From: Bacteroidetes bacterium MedPE-SWsnd-G2
GTDB taxonomy: Bacteria > Bacteroidota > Bacteroidia > Flavobacteriales > Flavobacteriaceae
DNA: 64,000 nucleotides
Assembly: GCA_001874335.1 (NCBI GenBank)
Contig: MPDE01000014.1
Location: forward strand, 51,777-115,776
Direction: 5' to 3'
Shown: positions 18,726 through 27,963 of the stretch, piece after piece
Layout: the number at the start of each line of letters is the position of its first letter
Position numbering within the stretch: position 1 is the stretch's first letter
Program-made: the position numbers and the translations under genes
Notes under the pieces: generated by a model
Told to the model about the DNA's origin: nothing
The model's database searches: none
Seen by the model: the letters and a program-made list of their open reading frames with translations, nothing else

Positions 18726-18733
18726 CAAATATA
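18726..18733 (-). promoter_or_regulatory. predicted -7 promoter box of the hydrolase-engB unit
   Basis: The minus strand reads TATATTTG, an exact TAnnTTTG match, 26 bp before the ATG at 18700. No -33 TTG is evident at canonical spacing. Confidence 0.5.
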
Positions 18734-18913
18734 GTTAAATCATTCCTATTTACGTTGTTTTTAATTTTTGTTCATGTGAATTGTTTGTTAATAAAAAAGA
18801 TGAAAATGGAGATAAGAGAATTCTGTTGTAAAATTCAAGACCCTATTTGTTTGAAAGTTTTTAAATCGTTTGAAGCACTGGGATTGGGGCGTTTTGGGTA
18901 AAACTTATCAACA

Positions 18914-18941
18914 AAAGTGGTAAAAAGTGGTATAATGTGGT
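18914..18941 (+). promoter_or_regulatory. MraZ operator: three GTGGT direct repeats at 10-bp spacing
   Basis: GTGG begins at 18917, 18927 and 18937, each followed by T, with exactly five-base spacers. Known MraZ boxes are TGGGN repeats with five-base spacers in E. coli and AAAGTG(T/G) repeats of 10-bp period in mollicutes; this site matches that architecture. It lies just upstream of the predicted -7 box, so MraZ bound here could block or replace contact at the -33 region. Confidence 0.8.
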
Positions 18942-18952
18942 GAATTTTTCAA

Positions 18953-18960
18953 TATATTTG
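18953..18960 (+). promoter_or_regulatory. predicted -7 promoter box of the division/cell-wall cluster
   Basis: TATATTTG exactly matches TAnnTTTG, 33 bp before the mraZ GTG start and 12 bp after the last MraZ repeat. No TTG is present at -33; the operator occupies that place. Confidence 0.65.
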
Positions 18961-18992
18961 AAAATAACTGTATAATTTTTTTATCACTTCTT

Positions 18993-19463
18993 GTGAACTC
19001 ATTAATAGGAACATACGAATGTAAGGTCGATGCCAAAGGGCGATTGATGATGCCTGCTGCGTTCAAAAAGCAGTTGTCTCCTGTATTGCAAGATGGTTTT
19101 GTGATTAAGAGGGCTGTATTTCAGCCTTGCCTGGAGTTATATCCTATGGAAGAGTACCAAAAGCTAATGACGCAGGTGAATAAATTAAACCGGTTTAAAA
19201 AGAAAAACAATGACTTTATTCGTCGCTTTAATGCTGGTGTAAAAACAGTAGAAGTAGATGGAAATGGTCGATTGTTAATCCCTAAGGATTTAGTTCAGTT
19301 TTCAGGAATTTCGAAAAACATTGTGTTGACGGCTTCTGTTGGAATCATTGAAATTTGGGATAAGGAGAAGTATGAAGTGGCTATTGATGATGCAGCAGTT
19401 GATTTTGCTGATTTAGCTGAAGAAGTAATGGGACAAGAGTTTGAAGAAGATGGAATATCATAA
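18993..19463 (+). CDS. mraZ: transcriptional regulator MraZ
   Basis: This 156-residue protein holds two AbrB/SpoVT-like half-domains, the first around YECKVDAKGRLMMPAAFKK and the second around VEVDGNGRLLIPKDLV. MraZ forms a ring-shaped oligomer that binds direct repeats upstream of its own gene and controls the division cluster. The start is a GTG at 18993, giving MNSLIGTYECK, the usual family N-terminus; there is no upstream ATG. The operator repeats lie about 55-80 bp upstream, which supports autoregulation. Its end overlaps rsmH by 14 bp. Confidence 0.96.
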   Translation: MNSLIGTYECKVDAKGRLMMPAAFKKQLSPVLQDGFVIKRAVFQPCLELYPMEEYQKLMTQVNKLNRFKKKNNDFIRRFNAGVKTVEVDGNGRLLIPKDLVQFSGISKNIVLTASVGIIEIWDKEKYEVAIDDAAVDFADLAEEVMGQEFEEDGIS

Positions 19464-20346
19464 TCCAGTTTTACTAAAAGAAACGGTTGATGGTTTAAAT
19501 ATTAAACCTGACGGAGTGTATGTAGATGTGACCTTTGGTGGTGGCGGCCATAGTAGAGAAATATTAAGTAGGTTAGGTGAGAATGGAAAACTGTATTCCT
19601 TTGATCAGGATAAAGATGCGCTTGAAAATGCCATTGATGACGATCGCTTCACTTTAATTAATGAAAATTTTAGATATGTAAAGCGCTTTTTGCGCTTTTA
19701 TGGAGTGAAATCGGTAGATGGTGTTCTAGCAGATTTTGGAGTGTCTTCGCATCAATTTGATGTTGCGGAACGTGGGTTTTCCACACGTTTTGAAGCAGAT
19801 TTAGATATGAGAATGAATCGCGAGGACAATTTATCAGCCTATAATGTTGTTAATGATTATGAGGAGGAGCAATTGCGAGATGTGTTATTGCAATATGGAG
19901 AGTTGAGACAAGCACCGGCTATGGCGCGAGCAATTGTTGAGGCGAGACAACAAGATGTGATTAAAACCAGCGATCAGCTTAAATCTGTATTAAAGCGATT
20001 CTTGCAACATAAAAAAGAGAATAAAGTACTGGCGCAAATTTACCAAGCTATTAGAATTGAAGTGAATCAAGAAATTGAAGTATTGAAAGAGCTTCTGCTA
20101 CAAACACCTGAAATATTGGTGCAAGGTGGAAGGTTGAGCTTTATTTCATATCACTCCCTAGAAGATAGACTCGTAAAACGATTTATAAGAAATGGGATTT
20201 TTGAAGGTGAGCCCGAGCGTGATGTGTTTGGGAATTTTGATGTGCCTTTGAAAAAAGTAGGAAAGCTAATTGTACCTACTGCTGAAGAAATTAGATCAAA
20301 TAACAGGGCGAGAAGTGCGAAGCTAAGAGTGGCAGAGAAACTGTAA
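19450..20346 (+). CDS. rsmH: 16S rRNA (cytosine-1402 N4)-methyltransferase
   Basis: The 298-residue SAM-dependent enzyme methylates C1402 in the ribosomal P-site. VDVTFGGGGHS near residues 25-35 is the SAM loop. ADFGVSSHQFD, RLSFISYHSLEDRLVK and NNRARSAKLRVAEK are family landmarks. The ATG at 19450 (MEYHNPVLLKE) is chosen over the in-frame TTG at 19441. The start lies inside the 3' end of mraZ, consistent with coupled translation at the head of the division cluster. Confidence 0.97.
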   Translation: MEYHNPVLLKETVDGLNIKPDGVYVDVTFGGGGHSREILSRLGENGKLYSFDQDKDALENAIDDDRFTLINENFRYVKRFLRFYGVKSVDGVLADFGVSSHQFDVAERGFSTRFEADLDMRMNREDNLSAYNVVNDYEEEQLRDVLLQYGELRQAPAMARAIVEARQQDVIKTSDQLKSVLKRFLQHKKENKVLAQIYQAIRIEVNQEIEVLKELLLQTPEILVQGGRLSFISYHSLEDRLVKRFIRNGIFEGEPERDVFGNFDVPLKKVGKLIVPTAEEIRSNNRARSAKLRVAEKL

Positions 20347-20357
20347 GAATAAGTATT

Positions 20358-20684
20358 GTGGTTAAAAAAGGAATATATAGCATATTAAAAGGGAAGTTTC
20401 TTGTTAGTGATGATTCTTTCAAGAATTGGAGGATTTTACTATTCATTTCTTTTTTGGCGTTTGTAATGATTGCGAGTTCACATAGTGCAGATACCAAAGT
20501 TCATGAAATAGCAAGAATGTCTAATGAAGTAAAAGAATTGAGGTCGGCCTTCGTTGATGGAAGATCAAGATTAATGCGATTGAAAATGGAATCGTCAATA
20601 GTACAAAAAGTGGCAGACAAAGGGATCAAACCATCCTTAAATCCGCCTCAAAAAATAAAAGTTAAACCAACTACTAAAAACTAA
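20358..20684 (+). CDS. ftsL: FtsL-like cell division protein
   Basis: This 108-residue protein has a short cytoplasmic N-terminus, one membrane helix (around residues 26-43, ILLFISFLAFVMIASS) and a periplasmic coiled-coil stretch of about 45 residues. Position between rsmH and ftsI, size and topology fit the divisome protein FtsL, which works with FtsQ and FtsB-like partners. Sequence identity in the family is low, so the call rests on topology and gene order. It begins with GTG at 20358; no better-placed ATG is seen. Confidence 0.85.
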   Translation: MVKKGIYSILKGKFLVSDDSFKNWRILLFISFLAFVMIASSHSADTKVHEIARMSNEVKELRSAFVDGRSRLMRLKMESSIVQKVADKGIKPSLNPPQKIKVKPTTKN

Positions 20685-20692
20685 GAAGCAAA

Positions 20693-22696
20693 TTGGCTGG
20701 TGTTGAAAAAAACATATTAAACCGATTGTATTTTGTTGCAGGATGTATGTTCGTCTTTGCATTGGCTGTGGTTTTTAAATTGGTGAGCATTCAAGTTGTT
20801 CAAGGAGATAAATACCGAGCTAAAGCAGAAGAGTCTACTATTGATAGGGTGGTAATCCCTGCTAATAGAGGTAATGTGTACTCAGCAGACGGAAGTCTGT
20901 TGGCGACATCTGTGCCTAAGTATGATATTAGATTTGATGCGGTGACGCCATCTACTAAAACATTTGAAAAATATGTAAAGGCGTTTAGTGATTCCTTATC
21001 AAATTACAATGGGAAAAGTGTTGCTGCAAATGAAAAGAACCTTAGAAAAGCCAGAAAAAACAAAAACAGATATTATTTAATAGCCAGAGACATTGGTTAC
21101 TCCGAATATTTGAGATTTCGGAGTTTTCCAATGTTGAGTTTAGGTGCTTTTAAAGGCGGTCTGATTGTAGAGCAAACGACTAAAAGAGAACACCCAATGG
21201 GTGGGATTGCCCAACGTACTATTGGCTATGAGCGACAAGATGCAGATGGTAATTATACAAGACCAGGATTAGACGGTGCTTATGGTATCAAGTATTTAAG
21301 AGGTACAGATGGTAGTAGGCTGAAGCAAAAAATTGGAAAAGGCCGCTGGAAACCAATAGCAGATTATAATGAGGTGGAGCCTAAAGATGGTTATGATGTG
21401 TATACAACTATTGATGTAAATATTCAAGATATTGCCCATCATGCTTTATTAGAGCAGTTAGAAAAATACAAGGCCGATCATGGTTGTGTGGTCGTGATGG
21501 AAACCAAATCTGGTGAGATAAAAGCAATTTCAAACCTTGGTAGAAATAAAAACGGACATTATTACGAACGACTTAATTATGCGGTAGGAGAATCTCATGA
21601 GCCTGGTTCTACATTTAAACTAATGGCAGTAACTGCAGCTTTAGAAGATAAGGTGATTGATACCAGTGATGTCGTAGATACCAAAAAAGGCGTGTTATCA
21701 TTTTATGGTAAAAAAGTGAGAGATTCACGAAGAGGTGGTTACGGAAAAATTTCAATTTCTAAGGCTTTTGAAGTGTCTTCAAATACAGGCATTGTAACTG
21801 CTATTGATCAGCACTATAGAAAAAATCCAAAGCAATTTGTAGATCGCTTATACGCTATGAATCTTAACCAATTGTTGGATATTCCAATTATAGGGGAGGG
21901 AAAACCATTTATTCCGCATCCAGATAATAAAAAGAGTTGGAGTGGAATTGCTTTACAATGGATGGCGTATGGTTATGGTGTGTCTTTTACACCATTACAA
22001 ACCTTGACTTTTTACAATGCAATAGCTAATGAAGGTGTAATGGTTAAGCCTCAATTTTTAAAGGAAGTAAAAAGTTTTGATGAGGTTGTTGTCCCATTTA
22101 AAAAAGAAGTGATAAATCCTCAAATATGTTCTAAAGAAACTGTTGCTAAGGTTAAAAAATTACTTCAAAATGTAGTTGAAAAACCTCATGGTACGGGACA
22201 TGGTTTGTATTCCAAAAGTTTTTCTATGGCAGGAAAAACAGGAACCTGTCAAAAGGATTATGTGAATAAAGAAAAGCTTAACTACATCTCTTCGTTTGCA
22301 GGCTTTTTTCCAGCCGAATCGCCAAAGTATTCGTGTATTGTGGTTATTCACGAACCAGATAAAACAGTAGGGTACTACGGTGCAGATGTGTCTGGACCAG
22401 TGTTTAAGAAAATAGCTCAAAAAATATTTACTGATAACCCAATGGTAGATACCATTGAAAAGTTGGAGGTTGTAGATGAAAATGTAGAATCACGGTTTAA
22501 TAAATATTTTGAATTGGCTGAGAAACATATCACAATAATGCCAAATGTTGTCGGTTTACCTGCAATGGACGCTGTTGCTTTACTTGAGAATATGGGGTTA
22601 AAGGTGAAAATGAATCAGGTTGGTAAGATTAAAAAGCAATCGATAAAGCGAGGCGATAAAGTGAGGAGAAATCAAGAGGTGATTTTAGAAATATAA
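20693..22696 (+). CDS. ftsI: division-specific penicillin-binding protein (PBP3/FtsI) with PASTA domain
   Basis: This is a 667-residue class B transpeptidase that cross-links septal peptidoglycan. An N-terminal membrane helix is followed by a dimerisation domain and a transpeptidase domain with Ser306-Thr-Phe-Lys309, the Ser362-Ser-Asn364 motif and Lys515-Thr-Gly517. A single C-terminal PASTA domain (from about residue 610, IMPNVVGLPAMDAV) is present, a feature shared with Gram-positive SpoVD/PBP2x and most Bacteroidota FtsI. The start is TTG at 20693 (MAGVEKNILNRLYFV), which matches the expected N-terminus. The last base of its stop is the first base of the murE start. Confidence 0.96.
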   Translation: MAGVEKNILNRLYFVAGCMFVFALAVVFKLVSIQVVQGDKYRAKAEESTIDRVVIPANRGNVYSADGSLLATSVPKYDIRFDAVTPSTKTFEKYVKAFSDSLSNYNGKSVAANEKNLRKARKNKNRYYLIARDIGYSEYLRFRSFPMLSLGAFKGGLIVEQTTKREHPMGGIAQRTIGYERQDADGNYTRPGLDGAYGIKYLRGTDGSRLKQKIGKGRWKPIADYNEVEPKDGYDVYTTIDVNIQDIAHHALLEQLEKYKADHGCVVVMETKSGEIKAISNLGRNKNGHYYERLNYAVGESHEPGSTFKLMAVTAALEDKVIDTSDVVDTKKGVLSFYGKKVRDSRRGGYGKISISKAFEVSSNTGIVTAIDQHYRKNPKQFVDRLYAMNLNQLLDIPIIGEGKPFIPHPDNKKSWSGIALQWMAYGYGVSFTPLQTLTFYNAIANEGVMVKPQFLKEVKSFDEVVVPFKKEVINPQICSKETVAKVKKLLQNVVEKPHGTGHGLYSKSFSMAGKTGTCQKDYVNKEKLNYISSFAGFFPAESPKYSCIVVIHEPDKTVGYYGADVSGPVFKKIAQKIFTDNPMVDTIEKLEVVDENVESRFNKYFELAEKHITIMPNVVGLPAMDAVALLENMGLKVKMNQVGKIKKQSIKRGDKVRRNQEVILEI

Positions 22697-24159
22697 TGGC
22701 AGTATTAAAAGACATATTATATAAGGTTAATATTGATACAGTTGTAGGAGATACGGCTGTAACTGTTAATTCAATTCATTTTGATTCACGTCAAATAAAA
22801 TCAAACGATGTGTTTGTTGCTATAACTGGTACTCTTGTTGATGGTCATAATTTTATTGAAAAGGCTATTGATTTAGGTGCTACTGTTGTGGTTTGCGAAG
22901 TTATGCCGGAGCTGTTAATTGATACGGTAACTTATATAAAAGTAGAAAGCTCTAATGTGGCCTTGGCTTTTATGGCTGCTAATTATTACAATAACCCATC
23001 GGCTAATTTAAACCTTATTGGTGTTACAGGAACTAATGGTAAAACAACCATTGCATCCTTATTGTATCAAATGTTTAAAAATGCTGGGTATAAAGTAGGT
23101 TTGCTTTCTACTGTTAAAATAATGGTGGATAATCAAGAATATAAAGCAACGCATACTACGCCAGACTCTTTAACTATAAACAGGTATTTGGCCTTGATGA
23201 ACGAGGAAGGTGTCGAGTATTGTTTTATGGAGGTGAGTTCTCATGGCATACATCAGAGTAGGACAGAAGGCTTGCATTTTAAAGGTGGGATTTTTACTAA
23301 TCTATCTCATGATCATTTAGATTACCATGAAACATTTGCGGAGTATAGAGATGTGAAAAAGAAATTTTTCGATAATCTTCCAAAATCAGCATTTGCCATA
23401 TCAAATATTGATGATAAAAATGGAGCGGTTATGCTTCAGAATACGAAGGCTAAAAAACACACTTATGCTTTGAAGTCTTATGCAGATTATAGAGCTCAAG
23501 TTTTAGAAAACCAATTCGGTGGTCTTTTACTTAAAGTTAATGATAACGAGGTGTGGTCAAAATTAATTGGTCATTTCAATGCTTATAATATTTTGGCAAT
23601 CTATGCTACGGCCGAATTATTAGGTCTTGAGCCTGTTGAAAATTTAAAGCTTATTTCACAATTAGAAAGTGTAAGTGGCCGATTTCAATATCTTATTTCA
23701 GATCAAAAGATAACTGCAATTATAGATTATGCACATACTCCTGATGCTTTAAAAAATGTATTAGAAACGATAAATAGTATTCGCACTAAAAATGAAACAC
23801 TAATAACTGTCGTAGGATGTGGTGGGGATCGAGATGTGACAAAAAGGCCAAAGATGGGGCATATTGCTTCGGCTTTAAGTACTAAAGTCATTTTTACAAG
23901 TGATAATCCAAGATCTGAAGATCCACAGGCTATTATCGAACAAATAGAAGCTGGCGTAGAGCCACAAAACTTTAAAAAAGTAATGTCTGTTGCTGATCGA
24001 AAGCAAGCTATTAAAGTGGCTTGTCAAATGGCACAACCATCCGATATTATTTTGGTAGCAGGAAAAGGTCATGAAACGTACCAAGAGATAAATGGTGAGC
24101 GATTTGATTTTGATGATTTTAAAATAGTAAACGAATCTTTAATACAATTGGAGAAATAA
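22696..24159 (+). CDS. murE: UDP-MurNAc-L-Ala-D-Glu:meso-diaminopimelate ligase
   Basis: The 487-residue Mur ligase adds the third amino acid to the peptidoglycan stem peptide in the cytoplasm. The ATP loop TGTNGKTT is at residues 111-118. DNPRSE at 403-408 is the signature that selects meso-diaminopimelate rather than lysine, so the wall should be of the A1-gamma type. The length is normal. It overlaps the ftsI stop by one base and is followed two bases later by mraY. Confidence 0.97.
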   Translation: MAVLKDILYKVNIDTVVGDTAVTVNSIHFDSRQIKSNDVFVAITGTLVDGHNFIEKAIDLGATVVVCEVMPELLIDTVTYIKVESSNVALAFMAANYYNNPSANLNLIGVTGTNGKTTIASLLYQMFKNAGYKVGLLSTVKIMVDNQEYKATHTTPDSLTINRYLALMNEEGVEYCFMEVSSHGIHQSRTEGLHFKGGIFTNLSHDHLDYHETFAEYRDVKKKFFDNLPKSAFAISNIDDKNGAVMLQNTKAKKHTYALKSYADYRAQVLENQFGGLLLKVNDNEVWSKLIGHFNAYNILAIYATAELLGLEPVENLKLISQLESVSGRFQYLISDQKITAIIDYAHTPDALKNVLETINSIRTKNETLITVVGCGGDRDVTKRPKMGHIASALSTKVIFTSDNPRSEDPQAIIEQIEAGVEPQNFKKVMSVADRKQAIKVACQMAQPSDIILVAGKGHETYQEINGERFDFDDFKIVNESLIQLEK

Positions 24160-24160
24160 T

Positions 24161-25387
24161 ATGTTATACTATCTATTCGAATATTTAGAACAACAATACC
24201 AGTTTCCTGGGGCATCTTTATTTGGTTTTATAACCTTTAGAGCGGCGGCGGCAATAATATTGTCTTTACTTATTTCTACAATTTTTGGGAAACGTATCAT
24301 TAATTTTCTTCGTCGTCAACAGGTGGGAGAAACCATTAGAGATTTAGGTTTAGAAGGGCAAGTAGAAAAAGCTGGAACACCTACAATGGGTGGAATCATT
24401 ATAATCCTGGCTACACTTATTCCAGTTTTGTTATTGGCTAAACTTCATAATATTTACATTATTCTTCTAATAATCACTACGCTTTGGATGGGGGTAATTG
24501 GATTCTTAGATGATTATATCAAAAAGTTTAAAAACGATAAGGAAGGTTTAAAAGGAAGGTTTAAAGTTTTAGGTCAAGTAGGTTTGGGAATTATTGTTGG
24601 GACTACGCTTTATATGCATCCTGAGGTTACTATTAAAGAAAAAATAGATGCACCTCAAGAGGTGGTGATGGCGCAAGGTGTTTCGGCTCAATTCCAAGCT
24701 GAAGCAAAATCAACAAAAACAACTATCCCTTTTGTAAAACATAATGAATTTGATTACGCCGATTTGATTACTTGGATAAATCCTGAATGGGGTAAATATG
24801 CGTGGATTGTTTTTATTCCTATAGTGATTTTCATTATTACAGCGGTGTCAAACGGTGCTAATTTAACCGACGGTATTGATGGCTTAGCAGCCGGTACCTC
24901 CGCAATTATTGTAATTACACTCGCCATTTTTGCATGGGTCTCGGGTAATATAATATTCTCCGATTACTTGAATATAATGTATATCCCAAGAGTTGAAGAG
25001 TTGACAATTTATATCGCGGCATTTGTAGGTGCTTTGGTTGGGTTTTTATGGTATAACACTTATCCGGCACAAGTATTTATGGGAGATACGGGTAGTCTTA
25101 CTATCGGTGGGATAATTGCTGTGATTGCCATTGCAGTGAGAAAAGAATGGTTGATTCCTCTTTTATGCGGAATCTTTTTAGCAGAAAATTTATCGGTTGT
25201 ACTTCAGGTGGGGTACTTTAAATATACCAAGAAGAAATTTGGTGAAGGTCGTCGCATGTTTAAAATGGCGCCTTTGCATCATCATTTTCAAAAATTAGGA
25301 TATCACGAAAGTAAAATTGTAACTCGATTTTGGATTGTCGGAATCTTGTTGGCAATTATCACAATTGTGACCTTGAAAATTAGATAA
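24161..25387 (+). CDS. mraY: phospho-MurNAc-pentapeptide transferase
   Basis: This polytopic membrane enzyme makes lipid I by transferring phospho-MurNAc-pentapeptide to undecaprenyl phosphate. [34 protein letters not shown] and [12 protein letters not shown] are the conserved catalytic loops, and [12 protein letters not shown] is the late histidine motif. At 408 residues it is about 45 longer than E. coli MraY. The extra length is a soluble insertion around residues 155-200 (HPEVTIKEK to HNEFDYADL), usual in Bacteroidota. Confidence 0.97.
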   Translation: MLYYLFEYLEQQYQFPGASLFGFITFRAAAAIILSLLISTIFGKRIINFLRRQQVGETIRDLGLEGQVEKAGTPTMGGIIIILATLIPVLLLAKLHNIYIILLIITTLWMGVIGFLDDYIKKFKNDKEGLKGRFKVLGQVGLGIIVGTTLYMHPEVTIKEKIDAPQEVVMAQGVSAQFQAEAKSTKTTIPFVKHNEFDYADLITWINPEWGKYAWIVFIPIVIFIITAVSNGANLTDGIDGLAAGTSAIIVITLAIFAWVSGNIIFSDYLNIMYIPRVEELTIYIAAFVGALVGFLWYNTYPAQVFMGDTGSLTIGGIIAVIAIAVRKEWLIPLLCGIFLAENLSVVLQVGYFKYTKKKFGEGRRMFKMAPLHHHFQKLGYHESKIVTRFWIVGILLAIITIVTLKIR

Positions 25388-25409
25388 TGAATTTGAATAG
25401 CATTGAGAA

Positions 25410-26759
25410 ATGAAAGAAGCTAATTCAAAACAACGAATAGTGATTTTAGGAGCTGGTGAAAGCGGTGTTGGTACCGCCTTGCTTGCTCAAAAAAAAGGAT
25501 ACGACGTTTTTGTAACCGATAAGGGTCAAGTAAAACAGAAGTATCAAGACGTTCTTAACCGTAATGAGATTGAATGGGAGTCTGGAAAACATACGGAGTC
25601 TAAGGTTTTAAATGCTCAGCTTGTCATGAAGAGTCCAGGAATTCCTGATGCTGTTCCTATTGTAAGAGCATTGAAAGCTAAGGGTATTCCTTTAATTTCT
25701 GAAATTGAATTTGCTTCAAAATTCACAAATGCAACCATAGTTGGTATTACCGGTAGTAACGGTAAAACTACTACGGCAAGTTTAACTGAGCATATTTTAA
25801 AACAGGAATTAAATGTTGGGTTGGCTGGTAATATAGGAGATAGTTTTGCAAAACAAGTATTGGAGCACGACTATGATAACTATGTGTTAGAGATAAGTAG
25901 TTTCCAATTGGATGGCTGTTTTGAGTTTAACCCACACATTGCTGTGATAACCAATATTACTCCAGATCATTTAGATCGCTATGATTACAAGTTTGATAAT
26001 TATATAGCTTCTAAATTTAGGATAGCACAATGTCAATCGGCTTCAGATTATTTGATTTATGATGGAGATGATCCTGTGATTACATCTTATTTAAAATCGA
26101 ATAGCATTCAATCAAAATTATTGCCGTTTTCACTTAAAAACGAAGTTGAAAATGGCGCTTATTATAAAGACAATACAATAACAATAACAATAGATAATAT
26201 CAAAACAACCATGCCTACAACCAATTTAGCCTTAGAAGGGAAACACAATGTAAAAAATGCGATGGCGGCTTCAACCGTGGCACAATTACTTAAGATAAGA
26301 AAACAAACAATTAGAGAGAGTTTAGAAAATTTTCAAGGGGTTGAGCACAGGTTAGAGGAAGTGTTAACCATAAATAAGGTGCAATACATTAATGATTCAA
26401 AAGCAACTAATGTAAACGCAACTTACTTTGCCTTAGAAAGTATGTCAGCTCCAACGGTATGGATTGTTGGAGGTCAAGATAAGGGCAATAACTATGAAGA
26501 GTTGTTTCCATTCGTTAATGAAAAAGTTAAGGCTATTATCTGTTTAGGGGTTGATAACGAAAAGTTGCTGAAAACCTTTGGTAATATGGTTGATATTATT
26601 GTTGAAACTCAATTTATGAGCGAAGCAGCGAAAATCGCTTATAAAATTGCGGAGGCAGGAGATAATGTATTGTTATCACCAGCATGTGCGAGTTTTGATT
26701 TGTTTGAAAGTTATGAAGATAGAGGTCGTCAATTTAAGGATGCTGTAAGGCAGTTATAA
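25410..26759 (+). CDS. murD: UDP-MurNAc-L-alanine:D-glutamate ligase
   Basis: The 449-residue Mur ligase adds D-glutamate to UDP-MurNAc-L-Ala. An N-terminal Rossmann-like domain begins with RIVILGAGESGVGTALLA; the ATP loop is GITGSNGKTTT. NITPDHLDRYD, HRLEEV and NDSKATN are standard central and C-terminal motifs. Length and order in the cluster are normal. It lies 22 bp after mraY. Confidence 0.97.
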   Translation: MKEANSKQRIVILGAGESGVGTALLAQKKGYDVFVTDKGQVKQKYQDVLNRNEIEWESGKHTESKVLNAQLVMKSPGIPDAVPIVRALKAKGIPLISEIEFASKFTNATIVGITGSNGKTTTASLTEHILKQELNVGLAGNIGDSFAKQVLEHDYDNYVLEISSFQLDGCFEFNPHIAVITNITPDHLDRYDYKFDNYIASKFRIAQCQSASDYLIYDGDDPVITSYLKSNSIQSKLLPFSLKNEVENGAYYKDNTITITIDNIKTTMPTTNLALEGKHNVKNAMAASTVAQLLKIRKQTIRESLENFQGVEHRLEEVLTINKVQYINDSKATNVNATYFALESMSAPTVWIVGGQDKGNNYEELFPFVNEKVKAIICLGVDNEKLLKTFGNMVDIIVETQFMSEAAKIAYKIAEAGDNVLLSPACASFDLFESYEDRGRQFKDAVRQL

Positions 26760-26769
26760 TAAAGTTTAA

Positions 26770-27963
26770 ATGAAACATTTGTTTAATAATATAAAAGGGG
26801 ATCGCGGCATATGGTCAATAGTGGCCTTGTTAGCGTTGTTTTCTTTTTTGCCTGTTTATAGTGCGGCCAGTAACCTGGCGTATATAGGTGGGTCGGGAAA
26901 TACCTTTGCCTTTTTTGTTAAGCATTTAGTGCATTTATCACTTGGTTTTGGGATAATGTATTTTATACATAAAATCCCTTACAATTATTTTCGGGGGCTT
27001 TCTATGATTCTAGTGCCTGTAGTCGTGGTCTTGTTGCTTATAACCCTTTTACAGGGTACTACAATGGGAGGTGCTAATGCCAGTCGATGGATTAAAATTC
27101 CTATTATAAATATGTCCTTCCAAACGTCTACGTTTGCAGCTGTTGTATTACTTGTTTTTGTGGCAAGGTATTTATCTAAGATTGAAGGACAACAAATTAC
27201 ATTTAAAAGTACAATTTTACCACTTTGGGTGCCTGTATTTACAATTTTGGTCTTAATTTTGCCCGCTAATTTTTCGACAACTGCCATCATTTTTACAATG
27301 GTAGTAGTGGTGAGTTTTATAGGGGGATATCCAATTAAATACTTGGGTGTAATTCTTGGGGCTGGTTTACTGAGTTTAATGTTGTTTGTTTTGGTTGCAA
27401 AAGCATTTCCAGAAGCTATGCCAAATCGTGTAGATACTTGGATGAGTAGAATTGAAAACTTCTCCAATGGAGAAGATACGGTTGAGGATTATCAAATTGA
27501 AAAAGCAAAAATTGCAATTGCATCTGGTGGAATAAAAGGTGTAGGGCCAGGAAAGAGTGTTCAGAAAAACTTCTTACCTCAGTCGTCATCAGATTTTATT
27601 TTTGCAATTATTATTGAAGAGTACGGCTTGGTGGGCGGACTTATAATTCTATTAATGTATGCATTGTTATTGTTTAGAATTGTAATAGTTTCTCAAAAGG
27701 CCGATTCAACATTTGGAAAATTGTTAGTGCTTGCTGTTGGTTTGCCAATAGTGTTTCAGGCACTTATAAATATGGCGGTTGCAGTAGAGTTATTTCCTGT
27801 TACTGGTCAAACATTACCACTTATTAGTAGTGGAGGGACGTCTATTTGGATGACCTGTTTGGCAGTTGGGATTGTGCTAAGTGTAAGTGCCAAACGAGAA
27901 GAGATTAAAGAACAAGAAGAACGAGGAGAACATCCTCTTGATATATTGAGTGAAACCTTATAA
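26770..27963 (+). CDS. ftsW: FtsW septal peptidoglycan glycosyltransferase (SEDS family)
   Basis: This 397-residue protein has about ten membrane helices and the SEDS signatures GGANASRWIKI, GVGPGKSVQKNFLPQSSSDFIFAIIIEE and PLISSGGTS. The aspartate in SSDFIF is the catalytic residue of SEDS polymerases. It polymerises lipid II at the septum together with FtsI encoded upstream. It sits 10 bp after murD and directly abuts murG. Confidence 0.97.
   Translation: MKHLFNNIKGDRGIWSIVALLALFSFLPVYSAASNLAYIGGSGNTFAFFVKHLVHLSLGFGIMYFIHKIPYNYFRGLSMILVPVVVVLLLITLLQGTTMGGANASRWIKIPIINMSFQTSTFAAVVLLVFVARYLSKIEGQQITFKSTILPLWVPVFTILVLILPANFSTTAIIFTMVVVVSFIGGYPIKYLGVILGAGLLSLMLFVLVAKAFPEAMPNRVDTWMSRIENFSNGEDTVEDYQIEKAKIAIASGGIKGVGPGKSVQKNFLPQSSSDFIFAIIIEEYGLVGGLIILLMYALLLFRIVIVSQKADSTFGKLLVLAVGLPIVFQALINMAVAVELFPVTGQTLPLISSGGTSIWMTCLAVGIVLSVSAKREEIKEQEERGEHPLDILSETL

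Larger units (their letters stand above)
18701..18992. other. divergent intergenic region upstream of mraZ
   Basis: This 292-bp stretch separates the minus-strand hydrolase from mraZ. It holds a minus-strand -7 box near the hydrolase, then AT-rich sequence, then the three-repeat MraZ operator and the plus-strand -7 box of the division cluster. No RNA gene is recognised in it. Confidence 0.7.

Noticed and set aside
18800..18901. 33-codon frame upstream of mraZ with a Cys-Cys pair
   Set aside because: It is too short, has no recognisable features, and ends just before the MraZ operator. It is probably chance in a regulatory region.
26985..27467. 160-residue minus-strand reading frame inside ftsW
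   Set aside because: It lies entirely within a certain essential gene and is lysine- and threonine-rich, as expected for the antisense of a membrane protein.
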